NCBI RefSeq assembly: GCF_000276805.1
Contig: NZ_AKXQ01000006.1
Span: 124,001 to 188,000 of the forward strand
From: Moritella dasanensis ArB 0140
GTDB taxonomy: Bacteria > Pseudomonadota > Gammaproteobacteria > Enterobacterales > Moritellaceae
Direction of reading: 5' to 3'
Length of the DNA stretch: 64,000 nt
Part shown: positions 37,925 to 47,503 of the stretch, piece after piece
How positions within the stretch are numbered: the first letter of the stretch is position 1
Layout: every line of letters starts with the position of its first letter
Made by a program: the position numbers and the translations under genes
The notes under the pieces: model-generated
The model's database searches: none
Told to the model about the DNA's origin: nothing
Seen by the model: only the letters and a program-made list of their open reading frames with translations

Positions 37925-39064
37925 TTACTCGAAGTGCCAGTAACCTAAGTTAACCCATTCAATCAACTGCTGACCAAATACTTTATCTTCCATTAATGCT
38001 TCAAGTTCTTTTGCTGACTGTTCAGTGGTATTACATAGCGTTTGCACGCTTGCAGCAATACTTGCATCAAAGTCATAACGCTCACCATCAATGAAACAGC
38101 TCGTTGGCATTTCAGGGAAGTATAATGTCTTAAGGCCATTCACTTTACGTAAATAAGATTCCATACCGATTTCATCGACTACGATAGCATAATCAGCGAT
38201 GTAACCACCTTCTGGAACGACAATATCGAGTTCGTGTGCAGATTCACTGTAATGACGACCAAGGAAATCATGCATAACGCTTTTATCAGCCATTAATGAT
38301 GTCATGATGTCAGTTAAACCTTGCACTTCGTTTGCTTCGATTGAGCCGTGTTCAGCGCGTGGTTTTAGGTTTTTATCGCTATAACGAACAAACTCTTTTT
38401 CTTGTTGTAATAGGTAATCACCAAAATCATTTAACAATTCTTTTTGGTCTTGGGCGCGGAAACCAACTGAGTAGTTAATCGCTTCGCCAACAGCATAACC
38501 TTCATGCGGTGCGTAAGGTGGGATATATAAAATATCACCTGGTTCTAATACTGTATCAATAACCGCATCAAACGCTTCACAATGCTTCAGAGCACCGTTG
38601 GCAGCAAACTCTTGAGGATTCATATCCTGAGCACCAACACGCCAATGACGCTTACCTAGGCCTTGAATAATGAATACACAGTAACGGTCAACATGCGGGC
38701 CTACGCCACCTGTATCTGTGCTATAAGAAACCATCAAATCATCAAAGCGCCAGCTCGGAATGAAGTTAAACGTGTTTGCCAATTCAGCAGAAGGTTCGTG
38801 CCAATGGTTAATCGCTTGTACTAAGATAGCCGAACCATCTTGTTCCATACGTTCAAACTCAGTGAAAGGACCACATGCAGCCTGCCACTTGTCTTCTTCA
38901 CGCCATACCATGCGCGATGTAATTTCTTCTTCCATTGCTAAACCAGCGATTTCATCCGGGCTAATTGGATCGATAAAATCCTTGAATCCCGCTTTAATCA
39001 ACAGTGGTTTTTTCTGCCAATAATTTTCCATGAAGTCAGCAATATCAAGATTTAATTTATACAT
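37925..39064 (-). CDS. roxA: Ribosomal protein uL16 3-hydroxylase RoxA (cupin family)
   Basis: A 379-residue JmjC-type 2OG/Fe(II) dioxygenase hydroxylating an arginine of ribosomal protein L16. The iron ligands are H124 and D126 (GGVGPHVDRYCVF) and H187 (YAPHEGYA), close to the E. coli positions H125, D127, H187. The region TFNFIPSWRFDDLMVSYS precedes the core, and a winged-helix-like C-terminal domain follows. The start ATG at 39064 is used; a TTG two codons upstream is less likely. It is monocistronic, converging on fusA. Confidence 0.93.
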   Translation of the reverse strand: MYKLNLDIADFMENYWQKKPLLIKAGFKDFIDPISPDEIAGLAMEEEITSRMVWREEDKWQAACGPFTEFERMEQDGSAILVQAINHWHEPSAELANTFNFIPSWRFDDLMVSYSTDTGGVGPHVDRYCVFIIQGLGKRHWRVGAQDMNPQEFAANGALKHCEAFDAVIDTVLEPGDILYIPPYAPHEGYAVGEAINYSVGFRAQDQKELLNDFGDYLLQQEKEFVRYSDKNLKPRAEHGSIEANEVQGLTDIMTSLMADKSVMHDFLGRHYSESAHELDIVVPEGGYIADYAIVVDEIGMESYLRKVNGLKTLYFPEMPTSCFIDGERYDFDASIAASVQTLCNTTEQSAKELEALMEDKVFGQQLIEWVNLGYWHFE

Positions 39065-39132
39065 AGTCAACCCGTATTAAGTATTCGAAGTAATAGAGCG
39101 CGTATCATAGGTATTTCCCCGATAATAGCAAC

Positions 39133-39172
39133 AAAAAAAGCCCTATAGAGTTTATTGCTACAGGGCTATTTA
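39133..39172 (-). terminator. Terminator after the 264-residue orphan gene
   Basis: On the minus strand AGCCCTGTAG and CTATAGGGCT pair (with small imperfections) and run into seven T, 25 bases past the stop. Confidence 0.8.
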
Positions 39173-39197
39173 AATTACTTTTGATTAGAAACAAAAG

Positions 39198-39992
39198 CTA
39201 GGCAGGTTCTGATACATAAACATCAGGAAAGTAGACAGCCCTAATTAACTGAGATTTCATTTCATCGTTCAGTAATACATGCAATTCATACATAATGCTA
39301 ATAATGCCACCGCGCAAGTCATTCACTTTGGCCGCAAGTTGCGTTGCAGATAAACCATCCGTTGTCAGTGTCGGATTGCTCGTGTGTGCATTACCAACCA
39401 GTACATTGCATTCGGCCAATTGTGCTGTAAACAGCGCCCAAGATTTGTTATTAATATCCACTGCATTACCAGTAGTGAATAAAGGCACCCATTGGCTGAT
39501 TTTATCTTCTAGAGAAATATTCTCGTCTTCGATATCAATCATGTCTTTAATGTCAATCACATCTGCATTATCAACATTGTAGGCTTGAGCTTTAGCGGAT
39601 AAATATGATGTTAAAGAGGCATTAAGTTTGGTAAGGCACGCAGAGTACGCTGCATAGCCCGCAGCAAAGTTGGCCTCGTTAATAGCTAAATCACGAAATG
39701 CTAACGCGGAGTCAAAGTCACCTTGGTAATCGCTCACATTAAGAATGCCTTCACCACTGATGTAGACCTTGCTATCCAGGGTGTTTTCGACAAATGGCAC
39801 TGTGTAATTCCAGTTTCGGGTGTCTGAAACTAAACGCTTAAAAGGATACTTGTTCTCTTCAAACCACTGCTCGATGACTTTATTTTTCAAGCCATCAGTC
39901 AAATCTCGATTTGAGTGGTCACTGTACTTCACCAGATCAAAGATTAGCTTCTTCGCTTGTTTCTCTGCAATGTTTACTCTTACTTTTAACAC
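39198..39992 (-). CDS. Hypothetical protein, 264 residues
   Basis: I recognise no family. There is no signal peptide or membrane segment. The first half is charged (RVNIAEKQAKKLIFDLVKYS, then WFEENKYPFKRLV), followed by a helical middle (ALAFRDLAINEANFAAGYAA) and an acidic stretch, VIDIKDMIDIEDENISLEDK (about 145-165). The start is GTG with AAGGAG six bases upstream; a TTG adjacent to that site is unlikely. It is monocistronic between roxA and the ccm operon, with its own terminator. Confidence 0.7.
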   Translation of the reverse strand: MLKVRVNIAEKQAKKLIFDLVKYSDHSNRDLTDGLKNKVIEQWFEENKYPFKRLVSDTRNWNYTVPFVENTLDSKVYISGEGILNVSDYQGDFDSALAFRDLAINEANFAAGYAAYSACLTKLNASLTSYLSAKAQAYNVDNADVIDIKDMIDIEDENISLEDKISQWVPLFTTGNAVDINNKSWALFTAQLAECNVLVGNAHTSNPTLTTDGLSATQLAAKVNDLRGGIISIMYELHVLLNDEMKSQLIRAVYFPDVYVSEPA

Positions 39993-40107
39993 TAACAACT
40001 CCTTCGTGCTGCTTAACGCCTATTACTGACCTGCAGCGTGGTATTTTTGACATTTAATCATCAACATTTTTGTCAGTGTTTAATTTAAAAACAGATGACC
40101 GATACTA

Positions 40108-40153
40108 AAAAAGCCCCGTGGATATTATATAAAATAATTTCCACGGGGCTTAT
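40108..40153 (-). terminator. Terminator of the ccm operon
   Basis: On the minus strand AAGCCCCGTGGA and TCCACGGGGCTT form a strong stem and end in a T-run, about 75 bases after ccmI. Confidence 0.9.
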
Positions 40154-40228
40154 TAACAAACACTAATAAGGCATTACTACATAACTATTACTATATAACG
40201 ATTACTACATAAGTACGGCCTGAGTAAA

Positions 40229-41524
40229 TTAACGACTCAAATTAAGCGTTACTGAACGTGCATCGCCTTCATTAAGCGTAACAACATTAGAGTTGATGTC
40301 ATCTTCTTTCGTCATCACATTCTCATCTTCAGACAGCTTAGCACTGACTTTAATGGATGGGAATTGCGACATCTTCATTTGTGCCATCATCGCATCACTA
40401 TCAGATAACGAGATAGTTAATGGGAACGTTGGGTCCATGATGCGTTTAACTGCCAGCGGCGCTTTAGGCCCCGCAGCGGCTTTCACGTAAACGTACAAGT
40501 AACCTTTCATTTCAGCTTGGTCAGCAGTAATCGTGATCGTTACTTGCTCATTGCCCGCAACGGCGTCACTTGTCACTGCATTCGTTTCTGTACTTGTTGC
40601 AACAGGACGGTTATCAACTGGCGTTGCAGTATTCGCAACAACAGGTGCTGTACCATCTTTCTCTGCAATCTGTTTTCTAGCGTATTCAATACTACCTTCG
40701 ATCATTTCGATACGATCAGGCTGACCAGCAAGTAACGGTAACATACGTTGCCATTGCTCGATTGCGCCAAGGTAATCTTGGTTTTCTAATGCCATGAATG
40801 CAGACGTCGATAACACTTCGATATCGTCAGGTTTCTCTTGTTTAAGATCCATCAATATTTTACGTGCTAGGTTATTCTGTTCAGGATCATCGCTGAGCAT
40901 TAATGCTTGCGCATAACCCGTCACAATAGATGTATTCATTGGTGCTAGTTTATAAGCACGGTCCATAGCAATAAATGCTGCGTTTGAATCACCTAGGGCA
41001 ACGTTTAAACGACCCAGTAATAACCAACCAAATTCATTATCTGGTTCAGCCTTCATCTTAGTGCTTAATGCCAGTTTAAAGTCAGAGATCTCTTGATCTG
41101 TCACTTTATCACCTTCATTCATCACCCGATTGGTTAGCTCAGGTAAACGTGAGTACACATCTTCCCAGTTTGCTACCTTGTCACGTGCGCCTAATGTCAG
41201 ATACACCGACACAGAAAAGACAACTAAGAATAAAACACCCGCAAGCCAGATGAAGGGTGAGTCGGCAGTATTTACCTTTTCTGCTTTCTCATCAACAACG
41301 TCATCCAATAGACCACGTTGCATTTCATCAATGAATTCTGCGCTTTTGTCTAACAAACCTTGATCTTCATCGTCAGCTAATTCACTGACACGACTTTTAT
41401 ACAAGTCTTTGTTTAATTGATCGCGTGTCGCGCCTGTTAACTTGCTCTTACCAGTAATGGGAATAACAAATGCGAGCGCGGCAACGATCACCAATACAAT
41501 ACTTACTATCCAAAATAACAACAT
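40229..41524 (-). CDS. ccmI: Cytochrome c maturation protein CcmI
   Basis: A 431-residue bitopic membrane protein. Helix 1 (LFWIVSIVLVIVAALAFVIP) and a second helix (FIWLAGVLFLVVFSVSVYLT) flank a cytoplasmic leucine-zipper-like loop. The periplasmic part holds TPR motifs (GWLLLGRLNVALGDSNAAFI, then ALENQDYLGAIEQW). C-terminal to these is a beta-rich domain. CcmI holds apocytochrome c for the CcmFH heme lyase. It is the last gene of the ccm operon, one base after ccmH. Confidence 0.92.
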   Translation of the reverse strand: MLLFWIVSIVLVIVAALAFVIPITGKSKLTGATRDQLNKDLYKSRVSELADDEDQGLLDKSAEFIDEMQRGLLDDVVDEKAEKVNTADSPFIWLAGVLFLVVFSVSVYLTLGARDKVANWEDVYSRLPELTNRVMNEGDKVTDQEISDFKLALSTKMKAEPDNEFGWLLLGRLNVALGDSNAAFIAMDRAYKLAPMNTSIVTGYAQALMLSDDPEQNNLARKILMDLKQEKPDDIEVLSTSAFMALENQDYLGAIEQWQRMLPLLAGQPDRIEMIEGSIEYARKQIAEKDGTAPVVANTATPVDNRPVATSTETNAVTSDAVAGNEQVTITITADQAEMKGYLYVYVKAAAGPKAPLAVKRIMDPTFPLTISLSDSDAMMAQMKMSQFPSIKVSAKLSEDENVMTKEDDINSNVVTLNEGDARSVTLNLSR

Positions 41525-41525
41525 G

Positions 41526-41993
41526 CTATTTCTCGCTATCTTTTAAAATTTTGGCCAAACGGTCTTTCTCCGCACTCGTTAACTCTTCATCGCGTTCATC
41601 AGTTTCAACACTGACTTTACGACGACTGTTACGAACGATGATCAAACCACCAAATAAGACAAATAAACCAGGACCAACCCATAAAATGGCGGTGCCTAAG
41701 GTTACTGGCGGTTTGTATAAAACAAAGTTACCAAATCGATCAATCCAATAATCAACAATCTGATCTTCATTCTGACCTTCAATCACCATGTTATAGGTTT
41801 TTTGACGCATATCTTTGGCAATCGAAGCATTCGAATCAGCCAGGTTATTGTTTTGACATTTAGGGCAACGTAACTCTGCCGTTAATGTTCTAAACAAGGC
41901 TTCTTGCTCTTCAGTTTCAAAGTCATAAACATCAATAACCGCCGCCACACTGAAACTGAGCATTAAAGTCATTAATACGAATAATTTTTTCAT
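41526..41993 (-). CDS. ccmH: Cytochrome c maturation protein CcmH
   Basis: A 155-residue thiol-disulfide protein. It has a signal peptide (residues 1-18), then LRCPKCQNNNLADSNASIAK with the redox-active CxxC that reduces the apocytochrome heme-binding cysteines, and a C-terminal membrane helix (ILWVGPGLFVLFGGLIIV). It is short (no fused TPR), matching a split CcmH/CcmI system. It lies between ccmG and ccmI. Confidence 0.94.
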   Translation of the reverse strand: MKKLFVLMTLMLSFSVAAVIDVYDFETEEQEALFRTLTAELRCPKCQNNNLADSNASIAKDMRQKTYNMVIEGQNEDQIVDYWIDRFGNFVLYKPPVTLGTAILWVGPGLFVLFGGLIIVRNSRRKVSVETDERDEELTSAEKDRLAKILKDSEK

Positions 41994-42002
41994 CTTAAAT
42001 CC

Positions 42003-42584
42003 TTATTTTAACTGCTCATAAATAGCTTTCAGCTCACCATTCCAATTACGCGGATTGATATCACCCACGTGCTTGAATTGGATAATACCTTTGCTATCGA
42101 TGAAGAAAGTTTCAGGCGCGCCGTAAACACCAAGATCAAGCCCTAGCATACCATCAGGATCATAAAGGCTGATCTTATATGGATTATCTAACTCTTCTAA
42201 CCATCTTAAGGCTTTTGAGCGCTCGTCTTTGTAGTTCATGCCAACAATGTAAACACCGTCTTCAGCAAGTTCATTTAAGTACTTATGCTCGGCGTAACAT
42301 GTTGGGCACCACGTTGCCCATACATTTAACAACATAGGTTGGCCTGTCAGTACACTTTTATCGTGTTGTAGCTCAGGTTCCACTAAATCGTTTAACGCAA
42401 ACTCCGGAACAGGTCGACCAATGAAGGTCGACTCTAACACGGTAGCATCACGAAATAAGCCAATGTAAAGGAACGCAGACACACATAAAAATACGATTAA
42501 GGGTATTAGTCGTGTCATTAACTGCTTCTTTTTTTTCTCATCAGCAGTTATTAACGGTTTCTTTTTTTTCTCATCATCAGTCAT
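42003..42584 (-). CDS. ccmG: Thiol:disulfide interchange protein CcmG/DsbE
   Basis: A 193-residue membrane-anchored thioredoxin-like protein, passing electrons from DsbD to CcmH and apocytochrome c. Active site C93-P-T-C96 in WATWCPTCYAEH; GVYGAPETFFID is the cis-proline region. The first 22 residues are an unusual charged extension with DEKKKK twice; E. coli CcmG begins directly with the helix. AGGA before 42584 supports the annotated start, which overlaps the ccmF stop by one base, although M23 would give a normal-length protein. Confidence 0.92.
   Translation of the reverse strand: MTDDEKKKKPLITADEKKKKQLMTRLIPLIVFLCVSAFLYIGLFRDATVLESTFIGRPVPEFALNDLVEPELQHDKSVLTGQPMLLNVWATWCPTCYAEHKYLNELAEDGVYIVGMNYKDERSKALRWLEELDNPYKISLYDPDGMLGLDLGVYGAPETFFIDSKGIIQFKHVGDINPRNWNGELKAIYEQLK
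42525..42580. repeat. Near-perfect tandem repeat with A8 tracts in ccmG
   Basis: A unit of about 39 bp encoding DEKKKK plus a spacer occurs twice at the start of ccmG (minus strand), each containing a run of eight A. Such mononucleotide tracts can slip during replication and shift the frame at the gene's first codons. Confidence 0.75.
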
Positions 42585-44563
42585 TATTCTTGTCCTAATG
42601 ATTGCGCTTTCGCGACACGTTTATTCACAAAACGATAACGGCGATCAGATACCGCTAATAAACCACCAATAGACATGACTAAGCCACCCCACCAGATGAA
42701 ACGAATGAAGGGTTCGTAATAAATACGAATGGCCCACGAGTCATCTGCTAACTGTTCGCCAAGTGCGATGTAAAGATCACGCGTTACGCCCCAATCAATC
42801 GCCGCTTCAGTCATTGGCATGCTACGTTGTGCAAAGTAGCTACGTTTTTCAGCCTTCATAACAGTTTCAAACTTACCGTCTTTACTGATATTAAATACTG
42901 CTTTATAACCTTCGTAGTTCGAACCATTGGCTTCACCAATACGCTCAAATTCGAATAGGTAATCAGCGAAGACAACTTCATCGCCCGGTAACATACGTAA
43001 GTCTTTTTCGATTTTGTAATTCTGAGTTGCAGAAATACCAATCAACATCATTGCCAGACCAACATGGCCAAGAACCATAGCCCAATGACTACGACCCAGC
43101 TTCGTCACACCCGAAACAAAACTATGACGATGTGTTGCACGGATATACACTTCAAGCGAACTGGTGATAATCACCCAGAATGCTAATGCAAAACCAACAA
43201 CCGCAACAATCTTAATCTTATCAGCAAATATAGCTGGTAATGCAACCGCTAACACGATGCTCGCGACTGCACATACCGCTAACTGCTTAAACAGTGGACG
43301 TAAGTCTGCTTCTTGTTTCTTCCAACGTAATAACGGTGCAACACCCAAGGCAATTGCAAGCGGGATAATCATATAGAAGAAGATATTATTAAAGAATGGT
43401 ACACCGATTGAAATCGAGCCCATACCCAGTTCTTTATGTACCAATGGTAACAAGGTACCAATCAACACCACTAATAGCGCTGCAATTAATAAGACGTTGT
43501 TCATTAACAAGAAAGTTTCACGAGAAAACAGACTGTATTTACCACGACTCTTAATTTCTGAACCTTTCACAGCATAAAGCAGTAATGAACCACCAACAAC
43601 GGCGATCAAGAAGGCCAGAATAAACAAACCACGTGCCGGATCAGAAGCAAATGCATGCACAGAGACCAGTACACCTGAACGTACTAAGAAAGTACCTAAC
43701 AAGCTTAAGCTAAATGCTGAAATAGAAAGTAGCACTGTCCATGATTTGAATACACCACGTTTTTCACTAACCGCTAATGAGTGAATCAACGCAGTACCGG
43801 CAAGCCAAGGCATAAATGATGAGTTCTCTACTGGATCCCAGAACCACCAACCACCCCAGCCAAGTTCATAATAAGCCCACCAACTGCCCAGCGCGATACC
43901 TGATGTTAAGAATACCCAAGCAATAAGCGTCCAAGGACGTGACCAACGAGCCCAAGCAGAATCAAGACGACCCGCCATCAATGCCGCAATGGCAAAAGCG
44001 AAAGCAACAGAGAAACCAACATAACCCATGTACAACATTGGCGGATGGAAAATCAAACCAATATCTTGCAGCAATGGGTTTAGGTCGTTACCGTCGAGCG
44101 GTAAGTAAGGCAAGGTACGATCGAACGGATTTGACGTTAACAAGATAAACAAGTTAAAACCAATCGCGATCATCCCCATCACCGAAAGTACGCGAGCCAG
44201 TGCAACCTTAGGAATACCTTGGCTAAACACCGCAACAGCAGCCGTCCAAATCGCGAGCGTTAGAGACCACAGTAATAGTGAGCCTTCATGACCGCCCCAT
44301 ACAGCAGAAATCTTATACTGTATTGGTAACAATGAATTTGAGTTAGTCGCTACATAACCAACTGAAAAATCGTCAGTGGCAAATGCGTACGCTAATACTG
44401 CAAATGATAAGCTCATTAACAGAAACTGCATAATGGCTAATGGTTTAGCGCTATTAATCATACCAGGATGATTAATTTTTGCGCCTATAAGTGGATAAAT
44501 TGCCAGCAAGAACGACAACGCCGTTGCGACAATTAAACTAAAATGTCCAATCTCAGGGATCAT
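42584..44563 (-). CDS. ccmF: Cytochrome c heme lyase subunit CcmF
   Basis: A 659-residue integral membrane protein with about 15 helices, forming the heme lyase with CcmH/I. The WWD heme-handling motif is WGGWWFWDPVENSSFMPWLA; heme-ligand histidines occur around it, and DIGLIFHPPMLYMGYVGFSV is another conserved segment. Full length. It overlaps ccmG and lies 11 bases after ccmE. Confidence 0.96.
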   Translation of the reverse strand: MIPEIGHFSLIVATALSFLLAIYPLIGAKINHPGMINSAKPLAIMQFLLMSLSFAVLAYAFATDDFSVGYVATNSNSLLPIQYKISAVWGGHEGSLLLWSLTLAIWTAAVAVFSQGIPKVALARVLSVMGMIAIGFNLFILLTSNPFDRTLPYLPLDGNDLNPLLQDIGLIFHPPMLYMGYVGFSVAFAFAIAALMAGRLDSAWARWSRPWTLIAWVFLTSGIALGSWWAYYELGWGGWWFWDPVENSSFMPWLAGTALIHSLAVSEKRGVFKSWTVLLSISAFSLSLLGTFLVRSGVLVSVHAFASDPARGLFILAFLIAVVGGSLLLYAVKGSEIKSRGKYSLFSRETFLLMNNVLLIAALLVVLIGTLLPLVHKELGMGSISIGVPFFNNIFFYMIIPLAIALGVAPLLRWKKQEADLRPLFKQLAVCAVASIVLAVALPAIFADKIKIVAVVGFALAFWVIITSSLEVYIRATHRHSFVSGVTKLGRSHWAMVLGHVGLAMMLIGISATQNYKIEKDLRMLPGDEVVFADYLFEFERIGEANGSNYEGYKAVFNISKDGKFETVMKAEKRSYFAQRSMPMTEAAIDWGVTRDLYIALGEQLADDSWAIRIYYEPFIRFIWWGGLVMSIGGLLAVSDRRYRFVNKRVAKAQSLGQE

Positions 44564-44574
44564 TATAAACTACC

Positions 44575-45054
44575 TTATTTGGTTTCGTTTCCGTATTCTG
44601 GTTTCATATGCTTAATACCTTTAATTGCTTCTGCAACTTCCGGTGGCATATATTCTTCGTCATGTTTAGCAAGTACTTCAGATGCGCTAATAACATTAGC
44701 TGACTTTAATACGCCTTGCGCAACAATACCTTGCCCTTCACGGAATAAATCCGGCAAGATACCTTCGTATTCCAGTGTAACCAGACCGCCGTTGTCATCA
44801 CTTAACACAAAGCTAACCTTAAGGTCTTCCATGTTACGTGTAACTGTACCCGGCATAACTAAGCCACCAATACGTAAACGCTGGCCAATCTCAGGTTTAA
44901 CTTTATCTTCACCTAGGCCTTCAACAAGTTGGCTCGGCGTATAGAATAAATCAATGTTCTGTTTTAATGCATAAAGTACAAGACCCGTCATTGTGCCTAA
45001 ACCAATGATAATCACCAGCGCTATCGATAAGCGCTTTTTACGTCTTGGATTCAT
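44575..45054 (-). CDS. ccmE: Heme chaperone CcmE
   Basis: A 159-residue periplasmic heme chaperone with an N-terminal membrane anchor (about 9-29). H131 in [14 protein letters not shown] is the histidine that binds heme covalently, followed by the conserved tyrosine. The OB-fold middle includes [14 protein letters not shown]. Its start overlaps the ccmD stop by four bases. Confidence 0.96.
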   Translation of the reverse strand: MNPRRKKRLSIALVIIIGLGTMTGLVLYALKQNIDLFYTPSQLVEGLGEDKVKPEIGQRLRIGGLVMPGTVTRNMEDLKVSFVLSDDNGGLVTLEYEGILPDLFREGQGIVAQGVLKSANVISASEVLAKHDEEYMPPEVAEAIKGIKHMKPEYGNETK

Positions 45055-45257
45055 AGCGTATTCTCCATTTTTTCAGCAGCACGCATACGTTCGATACGCT
45101 GATGCTTATTTTTAATTTCATCAATAATTTGGCGACGTTTTACAATTGTAGCAACCGTTAATGAGCCTAATGATAGCAAGCTAAACGCAACCGCTAGCCA
45201 GACATAAAAACCGTAACCACCCATGGCTAAAAAAGCCGAAAAGCTATCAAATTGCAT
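45051..45257 (-). CDS. ccmD: Heme exporter protein CcmD
   Basis: A 68-residue protein with one membrane helix ([25 protein letters not shown]) and a basic cytoplasmic tail ([18 protein letters not shown]). CcmD releases holo-CcmE from CcmABC. Overlaps the ccmE start and follows ccmC after one base. Confidence 0.92.
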   Translation of the reverse strand: MQFDSFSAFLAMGGYGFYVWLAVAFSLLSLGSLTVATIVKRRQIIDEIKNKHQRIERMRAAEKMENTL

Positions 45258-45258
45258 G

Positions 45259-45999
45259 TTACTTATCCTCGATAAATAATTTTTTCACCCAAGGTCTGTG
45301 CGACTCACGGGTAATTAATTCATTTCTAAAACGCATCAAGGTCAAGGTACCAAACAGTAAACCGAAGCCTAATAAGTTAATCAGTAAAGGCCACAGCATA
45401 TCGGTATCCATTGACGGCTTATCGAATTTACTAATCGTGGCTTTTTGATGTAGCGTATTCCACCATTCAACTGAGTAGTGAATAACGGGTAGATTAATAA
45501 CACCCACTAACGCCAGGATACCTGCAGCACGACCAGCAAGTAGTTTGTCGCTAAACGCGCCATAAATAGCAATAACGCCAAGGTATAAAAATAATAAGAT
45601 AAGCTCAGATGTTAAACGTGCATCCCATACCCACCAAGCGCCCCACATAGGTTTACCCCATACGGCACCAGTAAATAATGCAATTGCTGTAAATACTGCG
45701 CCAATTGGTGCGATTGCAGCGACAGCCATATCTGCCATTTTTAACTGCCAGACCAGGCCAATAAATGCAGCAATTGCCATACTTAAGTATGCACCCATAG
45801 AAAGTGATGCAGCAGGTACATGCAAATAGATAATACGGAAACTATCGCCTTGTTGATAATCAGCGGGCGCGAATACAAAACCCCAAACCATACCGATTGT
45901 CAGTGAGATAGCACTAAATAGTGCAAACCAAGGCAGCATTTTACCGGCTAGGTTATAACTTTTTTCTGGTTTTGCATAAGGATGGAGCCATTTCCACAT
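45259..45999 (-). CDS. ccmC: Heme exporter protein CcmC
   Basis: A 246-residue protein with six membrane helices. The WWD motif WGKPMWGAWWVWDARLTSE is flanked by the heme-ligand histidines (YLHVPAASLSMG and VIHYSVEWWNTLHQ). It loads heme onto CcmE. I start at MWKWLHPYAKPEKS, where GAGAG lies upstream; ten more codons in frame upstream are not family-like. Confidence 0.95.
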   Translation of the reverse strand: MWKWLHPYAKPEKSYNLAGKMLPWFALFSAISLTIGMVWGFVFAPADYQQGDSFRIIYLHVPAASLSMGAYLSMAIAAFIGLVWQLKMADMAVAAIAPIGAVFTAIALFTGAVWGKPMWGAWWVWDARLTSELILLFLYLGVIAIYGAFSDKLLAGRAAGILALVGVINLPVIHYSVEWWNTLHQKATISKFDKPSMDTDMLWPLLINLLGFGLLFGTLTLMRFRNELITRESHRPWVKKLFIEDK

Positions 46000-46097
46000 A
46001 TTAAACTCTCTACATAAATAACGGCTCAATTATATGAACCTAAACAGTGATTGAAACTAACTTTACTTTTCTTTAATTAAAAGCTTTAACTAACAAT

Positions 46098-46766
46098 TTA
46101 ACTCAGGCTAACCCGTAATGATGCAGCGATAGCAAACGGTGATAAAGTAACCGATGCTGCCAGCATAGCGCCTAATATAGCAACGGGGCCAGCATACGAC
46201 ACACCAAAACTCGCCGCATCAATGGCACTGGTTGCAAAGATCAATACGGGAATAAATAACGGTAAGATCAATAAACTTAGCAATACCCCACCTTTACGTA
46301 AGCCAACCGTTAACGCCACGCCAATCGCCCCGACAAAACTAAGTACCGGTGTACCGAGTAACAAAGTAATAAACGTGGCCGTAAAGGTATTCGCATCTAA
46401 TGATAAAAATACCGCTAACAAGGGTGAAACAAGTAAAATAGGCACACCCGTCAATAGCCAATGAGCCACAACCTTAGCGGTAACTATCACCCCCAATGGC
46501 GTGTTCGTTAACATTAATTGTTCTAGCGAACCATCGAGAAAATCATCGCGGAATAAACGTTCCATCGATAATAACGCCGATAATAATGCCGCCACCCAAA
46601 TAACACCTGGTGCAATACGTAATAACAGGTTTGGCTCAGGCCCAATCCCTAATGGGAAAAGTGTGATGACGATAATGAAAAACCACAGTGGATTTAAAAT
46701 ATCTGATTTACGGCGAAAAGCAGTAATGAGTTCGCGCTTAATCACCTGCATAAAAACAGCAAACAT
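46098..46766 (-). CDS. ccmB: Heme ABC exporter permease CcmB
   Basis: A 222-residue inner-membrane protein with about six helices, partner of the CcmA ATPase. Family-like features are FMQVIKRELITAFRRKSDIL at the N-terminus and LERLFRDDFLDGSLEQLML after helix 2. Begins one base after the ccmA stop. Confidence 0.95.
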   Translation of the reverse strand: MFAVFMQVIKRELITAFRRKSDILNPLWFFIIVITLFPLGIGPEPNLLLRIAPGVIWVAALLSALLSMERLFRDDFLDGSLEQLMLTNTPLGVIVTAKVVAHWLLTGVPILLVSPLLAVFLSLDANTFTATFITLLLGTPVLSFVGAIGVALTVGLRKGGVLLSLLILPLFIPVLIFATSAIDAASFGVSYAGPVAILGAMLAASVTLSPFAIAASLRVSLS

Positions 46767-46767
46767 A

Positions 46768-47400
46768 TTAATACTCAGTTAAGTGTTGACGGGTTAAGGT
46801 GATCTTACGTAAGCGCCCAGCTGAGAACTGTAGATCTTGGTGCGTTGTTAAAACAACGCTCCCCCCCTTGTCGGCATGGGCTAAAAATAAACTCTCTAAT
46901 ACCTTCACGCCACTTTTATCAATCGCGGTAAATGGTTCATCTAAGATCCATAATTTCTGCTCAGACAACCATAAACGAGCTAACGCAATACGACGTTGTT
47001 GGCCCGCAGAAAGATGACAAGCGAGTTGGTCTTCATAACCAGCAAGACCGACTTGAGCAAGTGCTTCCCAAATCTTATCTTTAGCGACAGGCGCGTGCAT
47101 AGCATGGTAGAAAAATAAGTTTTCGAAGGCAGTCAGCTCTGCTTTCACCCCAGGTAAGTGACCAAGGTAGAGTAGATCTTGATGATAGTTTTCACGGTCT
47201 TCTAAGGTATCAATGTGCTGCCAAAGGATATGACCATCTGCGGGTGATGAGAGTCCGGCTAATAAACGCAGTAGGCTTGTTTTACCTACCCCATTAGGGC
47301 CTTCAATTTGAATCATTTCACCTGCAGAGACGGTGAAACTCAGATCTGAAAATAACACGGTGTCTTCACGTATACAGCTTAAATTAACGACTTCTAACAT
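46768..47400 (-). CDS. ccmA: Heme ABC exporter ATPase CcmA
   Basis: A 210-residue ATPase that with CcmBCD frees heme-CcmE. Walker A is [13 protein letters not shown], the signature is [13 protein letters not shown], Walker B is [13 protein letters not shown] start at [13 protein letters not shown] (47400), where GGAAG precedes the ATG; the frame is open 14 codons upstream without support. It is the first gene of ccmABCDEFGHI. Confidence 0.94.
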   Translation of the reverse strand: MLEVVNLSCIREDTVLFSDLSFTVSAGEMIQIEGPNGVGKTSLLRLLAGLSSPADGHILWQHIDTLEDRENYHQDLLYLGHLPGVKAELTAFENLFFYHAMHAPVAKDKIWEALAQVGLAGYEDQLACHLSAGQQRRIALARLWLSEQKLWILDEPFTAIDKSGVKVLESLFLAHADKGGSVVLTTHQDLQFSAGRLRKITLTRQHLTEY

Positions 47401-47503
47401 ATTTTTAATTCTTCCAGCAGCAACCTGTAAGAATGTTAACATATTCCGGCTTTAAGCATAATTAAGCAACATCAAATAACCTGCCAATTATAGACAATAA
47501 ATA

